Shown piece by piece: positions 7,570-12,821 of a stretch of 12,821 bases of DNA (positions are counted from its first letter, which is position 1; each line of letters begins with the position of its first letter). A program made the translations under genes and the position numbers. The stretch comes from STC-74 sp031423995. GTDB taxonomy: Bacteria; Patescibacteriota; Gracilibacteria; BD1-5; UBA2023. The DNA is taken from positions 1 to 12,821 of the forward strand of contig JANPGO010000105.1 of assembly GCA_031423995.1 (NCBI GenBank). The letters are read 5' to 3'. The notes under the pieces are model-generated. The model did not search any database. It was not told the DNA's origin and saw only the letters and a list, made by a program, of their open reading frames with translations.

Positions 7570-8418
7570 ATGAAAACAACACAACCACTTATGATCGCAT
7601 TTCCCGGTGAAAAACGAAATGCAGAAATGATGAAACAACTCCTCTCAAATGCCTGACTCTTATGACCAGCTGAATCTGAAAAGGATGTCTTCGATGTTCC
7701 AAAGCTCTGAGCCCGTATGGTGAGCACTCGAGGTTCTGATGCTGTCAGGATGATCCTCGCTCGACAATTTCCTGCTCTGATCAATGGTCTTGATGTCATC
7801 ACTGAGAATCTCCTCGCTTCTCGAATGAGACCCAGGCTGGATACTCTCTCATGATCAATTGCAGAATGAATCATAGGTTTTGATCCCATAATTCCTCGAA
7901 GTATTCAAGGTGTTTTTTCTACTGATCTTTCTGCTTCTGAAAATTCTTCGAATAAGCCTTCTCTCTCTGTCTCATGAATATTTGATTCCTTAGATCCTGT
8001 TCGATTGAAGCTCTTGGTTCGATCAGGAATGGAGGAAAAACTCGAGGATATGGATACACTGAGTCGTCGATGAGATATCCTCACGAGTTACCCCTATCTC
8101 GTGCGGATGCTCCTCTCACGAAAATTCTGAGGTGGGAATGTCGGTACCATCAAGCTGGTCGAAGGAAAAGTAGAATCTCTTCTTGCAAGTGGATTCTGAC
8201 AGTCAGCAGTCGATATCGTCGATACAGGTTATACGGCTCGTAGAAATGGGCTCGTTGTTTGACCTGATATTTTTGAATCATATCCTACGTGTATCGTTCA
8301 GGATGATGCTCTTGCAAGCAGTCGTCGGGTTCGTGATTTTGCCTGAACGATGATCGAGCTCTCGAATTCTCAGTACTATGATTCTCCTCGATATCGAGAG
8401 AGATATCCAAGAGGTTAA
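7570..8418 (+). CDS. hisG: divergent ATP phosphoribosyltransferase
   Basis: 282 aa with eleven UGA-Gly codons. HisG joins ATP and PRPP in the first step of histidine synthesis. Matches by eye along the short-form catalytic domain: LMIAFPGEKRNAEMMKQLL at the N-terminus, TRGSDAVRMIL, LINGLDVITEN, GDILTSYPYLVRMLL (compare the family's 'IATSYP'), IKLVEGKVESLLASGFG, and the PRPP-binding block VDIVDTGYTARRNGL. No C-terminal ACT-like regulatory domain is seen, so a short form needing HisZ would be expected, though HisZ is not here. Odd: an acidic/Ser-rich linker of ~45 residues (about 110-155), loss of the usual 'DGxxDlGI' acid, and no other his gene in the window. The second ATG at 7591 fits family N-termini better, so the true start may be there. 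Confidence 0.7.
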
Positions 8419-8480
8419 ATTACGAGATCAAATTTTCGTATAAAAACTCACAACCGAAGTCTAAAAGCTCTTTGCACAAA

Positions 8481-8563
8481 TCTTTCCGCAAAAAATATAA
8501 GAGTATGCTTATCACATTTTTCACATCTTGATGGAATATCCCTCTTCCTCATTGGCGGATATT
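8481..8563. repeat. repeat-like hairpin region downstream of hisG
   Basis: It shares TCTTTCCGC (8481-8489) and CATTGGCGG (8550-8558) with the repeat before hisG, in opposite order. A 7-bp hairpin AATATCC/GGATATT pairs 8535-8541 with 8557-8563. No open frame of note lies between 8419 and 8643. Confidence 0.45.
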
Positions 8564-8582
8564 TTAGCATTTTTATTTTTCT

Positions 8583-8620
8583 AAAGTCTGTCAGAGAGGA
8601 ATCTTGGGCAGACTTTTTTT
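8583..8620 (+). terminator. rho-independent terminator upstream of the trp operon
   Basis: AAAGTCTG (8583-8590) pairs with CAGACTTT (8609-8616), 18-nt loop, then more T. It most simply ends hisG transcription. Because it lies directly before the trp operon, an attenuator role is possible, but no leader peptide or competing hairpin is visible. Confidence 0.7.
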
Positions 8621-8631
8621 ATTTCACGTTT

Positions 8632-8637
8632 TACTAT
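8632..8637 (+). promoter_or_regulatory. -10-like box for the trp operon, leaderless geometry
   Basis: TACTAT (4 of 6 to consensus) lies just after the terminator T-run and exactly 6 nt before the ATG at 8644. No good -35 is visible. Confidence 0.4.
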
Positions 8638-8643
8638 TTTTTT

Positions 8644-8862
8644 ATGAACTCACATGCAACTTTCCATTCCATATCGAGTGAACTCCAAGAGATACAAGAT
8701 GCTTGTACTCGGGTAGTTGCTCAATCAACATCTCAAGCCATCCTGATTACGGTAGTTTATCGTGATACAATAGGCAGGACACTATCAGTCCGAGTCCCAA
8801 GTGATGACATCACTCTGAGCCAGATCCCTCAAAGGGGTACCTACTTTACTTGAATTAACTAA
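8644..8862 (+). CDS. small protein of unknown function at the head of the trp operon
   Basis: 72 aa with one UGA-Gly (8851), stop TAA, 5 nt before the trpB start. The sequence has an N-terminal helix (SSELQEIQDACTRVV), a possible beta segment (AILITVVYRD) and TLSVRVPSDD. No signal peptide, membrane segment or known motif. Tight spacing places it in one transcript with trpB and trpA. It is too short for any Trp pathway enzyme. It could be a regulator, a partner protein or a translated leader; I do not recognise it. The coding call rests on a promoter-like box at fixed distance, a clean frame and operon spacing. Confidence 0.6.
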
Positions 8863-8867
8863 ATTAT

Positions 8868-10106
8868 ATGAACCTCAAAAATACTATCATACATCCTTCG
8901 GGATATTTCTGAGAATTCGGAGGTCGCTACATTCCTGAGATGCTCATCCCCATTATGGATGAGCTTCAGGAAGGGTTTTTCAAAATCAAAGACACAAAAG
9001 AATTCCAGGGAGAACTCCATAATCTTTATAAAAATTTTGTCGGGAGACCCTCCCCACTTACCTATTGCGCTCACCTCAGTGAGAAAATAGGATGATGAAA
9101 GATCTATATAAAAAATGAGGGCACCAATCATACCTGAGCTCATAAGATCAATCATTGTGTCGGTCAGATACTTCTCGCAAAATATCTCGGAAAGAAACGA
9201 ATCATTGCTGAAACGTGAGCATGACAACATGGTCTGGCTACAGCGAGTGTCGCTGCAAAGTTTTGACTTGAGTGTGTGATCTATATGGGAAAAAAAGATT
9301 ATGAAAGACAACGTCCAAACGTCTACTATATGGAACTTGCAGGTGCTCAAGTCATATCGGTCGAAGAGGGGGACTAGACCCTGAGGAGCGCCGTCAATGC
9401 TGCCATAAAAGACCTCATTAACCATTCAAGTGACTCATACTACCTTCTCGGTACGGCGTGTGGCCCACACCCATATCCATCAATGAGTGTTTTTTTCCAG
9501 AAAATTATTGGCGAAGAAGTACGAATACAACTCTCTGAGTCTATCTGAAAAAACCCAGATATCCTCATCGCTTGTGTCGGTGGCTGAAGCAATGCACAAG
9601 GACTTTTCTATGAATTCCTCGATGATTCATCCGTACGAATGATCGGAGTAGAAGCATGAGGGAAATGAATCAATACAGGAAAACATGCGGCTCGGTTTAC
9701 TCAGAAGCAGCTCTGAGTCCTACAAGGATATAAGTCATATTTTCTCCAAGATACTGATTGACAGATTTCCGAGACATACTCTCTCTCTGCGGGACTTGAT
9801 TACTCATGAGTGAGTCCCCAACTTGCGTATCTCGAGAAGATCGGAAGGGTAGAGATGGTATCAATAACCGATAATGAGGCGCTAGAGGCACTCTCGCTTC
9901 TCATGAAAACAGAGGGTATACTTCCTGCACTCGAATCCGCACACGCTGTCGCCCATACTATAAAGATCGCAAAAACAGTGTCAAAAGATCAGATTATCGT
10001 CTGTAATCTCTCAGGACGATGAGACAAAGATCTCTTCATCACAGCACCAAAATTTGATCCAAAGTTTAGAGACTTTCTCGAATCATATCTCCATAATCTT
10101 TCCTAA
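8868..10106 (+). CDS. trpB: tryptophan synthase beta chain, with in-frame TAG at codon 170
   Basis: TrpB condenses indole and serine to tryptophan with PLP. Read through the TAG, it is 413 codons with 15 UGA-Gly codons and near-full family length. Seen: FGEFGGRYIPEML, NHTGAHKIN with PLP Lys93, ETGAGQHGLATA, GTACGPHPYPSM, the phosphate loop VGGGSNAQG (third Gly UGA at 9585), SAGLDYSGVSPQLAYL and SGRGDKD. Odd: a TAG at 9375-9377 in the same frame, between VEEGD and TLRSAVNAA, where the family has a variable residue before 'TLKDA'. TAG is a normal stop here (topA and the TrmB-like gene end with it), so the product would stop at residue 169 unless read through. No frame change accompanies it. It is either a recent nonsense mutation, a sequencing error or recoding. 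trpA follows after 3 nt. Confidence 0.9.
9375..9377 (+). other. in-frame amber codon in trpB
   Basis: TAG at codon 170, context GAC-TAG-ACC. The following base is A, not the C often seen at leaky amber sites, and no obvious downstream stem-loop suggests programmed readthrough. One substitution from AAG, CAG, GAG, TGG or TCG would create it. Confidence 0.85.
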
Positions 10107-10109
10107 ACT

Positions 10110-10835
10110 ATGAAAAATATAATGACCCATCTCGTGTATGGATATCCTGATATTGCATCCAGCGAAGCACTTTTCTCGCTCCTATCGAGATATTCCAAAT
10201 TTATCGAAATACAGTTTCCTTTTTCTGATCCTATTGCTGACGGGGAAGTCATTTCTGAGGCAAACTCTGTTGCACTTCAGAATAATATCTCCACAAGTGA
10301 GATTTTCGATTTTATCGAAAAGCATCGACAAAGTACCTGAGCTCAGGTACTGACGATGAGCTATTTTCATACGGTATTTCGTTATGGTATAGAACAGTTT
10401 GTCTCTGATGCTGCTCGAGCTTGAGTCTATGGAATTATCGTTCCAGATATCCCACTCGATCAAGAAGAGGGAAAGTTGCTCTATAGATACTGCCAACTCT
10501 ACGGCATATATTTTATCATACTCGTTTCACCACATACTTCAGATACTCGACTCAAAATGTTTTCAGAATATGGACAGGGATTCATCTATGCTCTTTCGCA
10601 AAATATGACGACGGGTGCTTCTGGGAATTTTTGATTCGATTTTCAAACCTCTATCTCTCGAATACGCTGATATTTCTCTCTTCCGATCGGAGTAGGATTC
10701 TGAGTACAGAGTATTTCTGATATCGAGAAAGTAAATTCTGTCGCAGATTTTGCTATCCTAGGAACGAAGATTATCCGCTTATTTCAAGAGTGATGAGTGG
10801 AGGCTGTAGAGTGATTCTTGCAAGGAATCCCATAA
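10110..10835 (+). CDS. trpA: tryptophan synthase alpha chain
   Basis: 241 aa with eight UGA-Gly codons, stop TAA. TrpA splits indole-3-glycerol phosphate into indole and glyceraldehyde-3-phosphate and feeds indole to TrpB. Seen: HLVYGYPD, FIEIQFPFSDPIADG holding the two catalytic acids (Glu of 'IEI', Asp of 'SDP'), GIIVPDIPLDQE, the loop GFIYALSQNMTTGAS, PIGVGFGVQS and AILGTKIIRLF. It is slightly shorter than usual, with a short N-terminus. It starts 3 nt after the trpB TAA with no ribosome binding site, so translation probably depends on ribosomes finishing trpB. The amber in trpB could therefore be polar on it. Both catalytic acids are intact, so trpA itself is not decaying visibly. Confidence 0.92.
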
Positions 10836-10847
10836 AATCAGCGAACA

Positions 10848-11156
10848 TTAAACTTGGATGCTGAACCGCCACTTCTCTGATATTATAAATCTCAAAATAA
10901 ATATGATCACTCCGGCACTGAATCCGATAATATAAAGATATTTTTGTATGAGATTTTTTCCTTTTTTGAGAGCAATTCGATTGGTATGTAGATCAGAAAG
11001 TCACGATACAGCTATATTATGCTCTTCTCTTTTTCTATTACCACTTTCACACTCATATCTCGAAAGTTGAAATCTCGTATAACTTCGGTATAGTAGAGTC
11101 AATATTCTGAGACTCGATCCTGAATTCTCTTTTCGCTCGAAGATTCGAGCTAGCAA
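10848..11156 (-). CDS. probable small single-pass membrane protein
   Basis: The otherwise unexplained 340-nt gap between trpA and trpS is open on the minus strand for 103 codons when UGA is Gly (one UGA), ending in TAA at 10848-10850. The protein is basic (for example NRKREEHN and ALKKGKN) and ends with a membrane segment, YLYIIGFSAGVIIFILRFII, then a short tail SEKWRFSIQV. No ATG is in frame: the start proposed is a TTG at 11156, with AGAGG just upstream; a second TTG lies at 11102. The frame contains a 16-bp palindrome near its 5' end, so the 5' limit is unsure. It is convergent with trpA, 12 nt apart. It may also be the 3' remnant of a gene that lost its start. Confidence 0.45.
11135..11150. 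promoter_or_regulatory. 16-bp palindrome at the trpS promoter, candidate operator
   Basis: GCTCGAA (11135-11141), GA, TTCGAGC (11144-11150) is a perfect inverted repeat covering the -35 position relative to TATAGT at 11165. A bound regulator would block trpS transcription. It also lies within the proposed start region of the minus-strand small ORF. Confidence 0.4.
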
Positions 11157-11164
11157 TAACCTCT

Positions 11165-11170
11165 TATAGT
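11165..11170 (+). promoter_or_regulatory. -10 box for trpS, leaderless geometry
   Basis: TATAGT (5 of 6 to consensus) ends exactly 6 nt before the trpS ATG at 11177. No Shine-Dalgarno sequence precedes the ATG. Confidence 0.45.
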
Positions 11171-11176
11171 TTTATT

Positions 11177-12328
11177 ATGAAAAAAATCATCACTGGTATC
11201 AAATCGACCGGCTCATCACTTCATCTCGGGAATCTCATGGGAGCCGTGCTTCCATTTGCTCGGGTTGCAGAGGGGAATGATGCTGCGATATTTATCGCGG
11301 ATCTCCACTCGCTCACGAGCGTGAAGGATGGTGAGACTCTTCGTCATCAGACGCTCGAGATCGCGACGGAGTATTTCGCGATCTATGGGATCGATACTCC
11401 CTATACGATCTTTCGTCAGTCAGATATTCATAATATCACGAAACTCATGTGGATCCTCACGAATGTGACGCCATATTCACTGATGCTTCGGGCGCATAGT
11501 TTTAAGGATTTTGAACAAAAAAGAGAGGATTTAATCTTAAATCATGCAAATGCAAGAGGAAAAATAGAAGCATATAAACAGATGGAAGATCGTTTGATAA
11601 AACTTCCTGAAGACCTTTTAGAGTTTAAATTAATAGTAGAAAATAATATAGACAAGGCTGAAAGTAATTTGAAAGATTTAAATGAAAGATTCGAAAATAA
11701 TCTCAATATGTGAGTCTTCAATTATCCGATCCTGATGGCGGCGGATATCGTCGGCTATGATATCGATGCCGTGCCAGTTGGAGAAGATCAGATCCAGCAC
11801 CTCGAGATGACACGAGATATCGTCCGCGCGTTCAATAAAACGTATGGAAAGGAAGTATTCCGAGAGCCAGAGGCGATAGTCCCCAAAAGTCTCGGGAAGC
11901 TCCCAGGGATCGACTGACGCAAGATGAGTAAGAGCTATGATAACTTCATCGGAGTTTTCGATGATGACAAGCTCCTAAAGAAGCGGATTATGTCTATTAA
12001 AACTGGTTCTGAAGATATTAACCAAAAGAAGATGAATCCGGATGAATGTAATGTCTTCGCTCTTTATCGCGTATTCGCGACTCCAGAAGAAACCGCTGCT
12101 CTCCGTGCGAAGTATGAATCAACAAATATCGGATTCGGCTATGGTCATGCGAAGACAGCCCTCTTCGAAGTGCTCCAGCGATACCTCTCTCCGTACCGAG
12201 CAGCTCGCGAGAAGCTCCTCCAGAATCCTGAGATCGTCGAAGCCCGTCTTGCAGAGTGAGCTCGGATCATGAATGCTCGACTGGATGAGAAGATGCGAGA
12301 GGTATGTGAGGTGGTGGGGGTGAACTAA
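11177..12328 (+). CDS. trpS: tryptophanyl-tRNA synthetase with a central insertion
   Basis: 383 aa with three UGA-Gly codons (11711, 11915, 12257), stop TAA. It charges tRNA-Trp. Class I signatures: GIKSTGSSLHLGN with HLGN (residues 16-19) as the HIGH motif, and DGRKMSKSYDN with KMSKS at residues 249-253, its preceding Gly being UGA. NYPILMAADIVGYD and VPVGEDQIQHLE are typical TrpRS blocks. Family members are about 330 aa. The excess is a stretch of ~60 residues (about 113-176) between SFKDFEQ and NMGVFNYP, helical and charged, with codon use unlike the rest: TTA five times against none elsewhere in the gene, AGA three times against none, and many ATA and AAT. The remainder looks fully functional. 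It has its own promoter and lies 340 nt after trpA. Confidence 0.93.
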
Positions 12329-12338
12329 AAAAATTTCC

Positions 12339-12370
12339 AATATATCAATTACGAATATATTTTGTATTTT
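12339..12370 (+). terminator. weak candidate terminator after trpS
   Basis: AATATAT (12339-12345) pairs with ATATATT (12355-12361), followed by TTGTATTTT. The stem is all A/T, so support is weak. Confidence 0.3.
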
Positions 12371-12388
12371 CTCGAATTTGTCTATAAT
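12362..12388 (+). promoter_or_regulatory. promoter of the 12395 gene, leaderless geometry
   Basis: TTGTAT (12362-12367), a 15-nt spacer and a perfect TATAAT (12383-12388), which ends exactly 6 nt before the ATG at 12395. Confidence 0.55.
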
Positions 12389-12394
12389 TCTCAT

Positions 12395-12565
12395 ATGACC
12401 CAAGAACAAAAATTTATCTCGTACTTTCTCAATTCAGCCTATATGAATATGCATATGGAAGATGAAGCTGTCTACAGTGAGGATGAGTTGGCAGATCGAT
12501 ATAGATTGACCCTACAATGACTCACTGATGAGTGAGTACACCGAGATCTCATATTCAAATCCTAA
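12395..12565 (+). CDS. small protein of unknown function
   Basis: 56 aa with two UGA-Gly codons, stop TAA. It is acidic and probably helical: MTQEQKFISYFLNSAYMN, then EDEAVYSEDELADRYRL. The ELADRY-RLT segment could be part of a helix-turn-helix, but it is too short to claim. No signal peptide or membrane segment. A perfect -10 box precedes it and its stop overlaps the next start (TAATG), so it is the first gene of a two-gene unit. I do not recognise the family. Confidence 0.55.
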
Positions 12566-12821
12566 TGAGCAAAACGACTCCCTCATATCGCGAGACGAAA
12601 TATGGTATACTCTCGATTGCTGAGATTGAGGGAGTGATTTTCGATAATCTCATCCAGACAAAAGCGTATCTTCTCAGAAACCTAAAATCCCCCCAAAATT
12701 TTCCATTTCTCCCTAGAACCCGAGGCTTAACTGTGCAGAAAGTTGAGGTTTCTGAGTTACTTTCTCGAGATTCCAGTAGATTTTCCTCACTTTTTTCATA
12801 TAGTCTCCTATGAAGCAGATG
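12565..12821 (+). CDS. partial unknown ORF running off the window
   Basis: It begins with an ATG sharing one base with the previous TAA and stays open to the window edge, with a UGA at 12811. The first ~40 residues (KYGILSIAEIEGVIFDN, LIQTKAYLLRNL) have codon use like the neighbours. The remainder (rich in Phe, Ser, Pro and Arg) is less convincing. Another ATG at 12810, preceded by TATAGT 5 nt upstream, could be the true start of a following gene, in which case this ORF may end or fade before it. Function not recognised. Confidence 0.4.

Noticed and set aside
8583..8643. Trp attenuator with leader peptide
   Set aside because: Only one simple terminator hairpin is present, with no Trp-codon leader ORF and no alternative pairing; the promoter-like box lies downstream of it.
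8859..9425. Minus-strand 188-codon open frame opposite trpB
   Set aside because: The plus strand encodes unmistakable TrpB motifs including the PLP lysine; the antisense frame has no recognisable features.
1..12821. Genes broken by many stops, suggesting mass pseudogenes or frameshifts
   Set aside because: All breaks are UGA, all in the same frame, and fall on conserved glycines. Reading UGA as Gly restores full-length proteins.
1..12821. UGA as tryptophan (Mycoplasma-type code) or selenocysteine
   Set aside because: Walker A, LSGGQ, GGGSN and GRFGP motifs require Gly at these codons, Trp is encoded by TGG where expected (for example WNRSHYED), and UGA is far too frequent for Sec.

Overview
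The window reads as chromosomal DNA from a candidate-phyla-radiation bacterium of the Gracilibacteria (BD1-5/GN02) or Absconditabacteria (SR1) type, in which UGA is decoded as glycine (genetic code 25). With the standard code almost every gene breaks into pieces. With UGA read as Gly, long intact proteins appear, and the glycines restored are the invariant ones: the first Gly of an ABC Walker A, both Gly of LSGGQ, the third Gly of the TrpB phosphate loop and the Gly before KMSKS in TrpRS. I count about 75 in-frame UGA codons by hand. Every complete gene ends in TAA or TAG. No tRNA, rRNA or CRISPR array was recognised.

Layout. 1-1491: 3' part of topA. 1558-4450: two-gene operon of an ABC half-transporter/exporter and a secreted C39-like cysteine peptidase. 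4568-5853: a lysine-rich basic protein and a PPK2-type polyphosphate kinase with a lysine/proline-rich tail. 5857-6633 (minus): TrmB-like regulator, convergent with ppk2 and divergent from a possible MbcA/ParS-type antitoxin-like gene (6790-7236). 7237-7569: terminator and repeat-rich gap. 7570-8418: divergent hisG. 8644-10835: small ORF, trpB and trpA in one operon. 10848-11156 (minus): probable small membrane protein. 11177-12328: trpS. 12395 to end: two small unknown ORFs.

How the genes may fit together. trpB, trpA and trpS form a tryptophan supply-and-use cluster without the upstream trp genes in view, which would suit a reduced parasite or epibiont that salvages indole or indole-glycerol phosphate. 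trpB has an in-frame TAG at codon 170 and trpS has an insertion of about 60 residues with foreign codon use, so the cluster may be decaying or unusual. The ABC/C39 pair looks like envelope export and processing. PPK2 with a basic neighbour and basic tail suggests polyphosphate-based nucleotide recharging, possibly near the nucleoid.

Two signals run across genes. Shine-Dalgarno motifs are nearly absent, and at least five gene starts carry a -10-like hexamer exactly 6 nt before the ATG, the geometry expected for leaderless mRNAs. A degenerate repeat seen in the 7.45-7.55 kb gap also appears to sit in frame inside the ABC ATPase domain.
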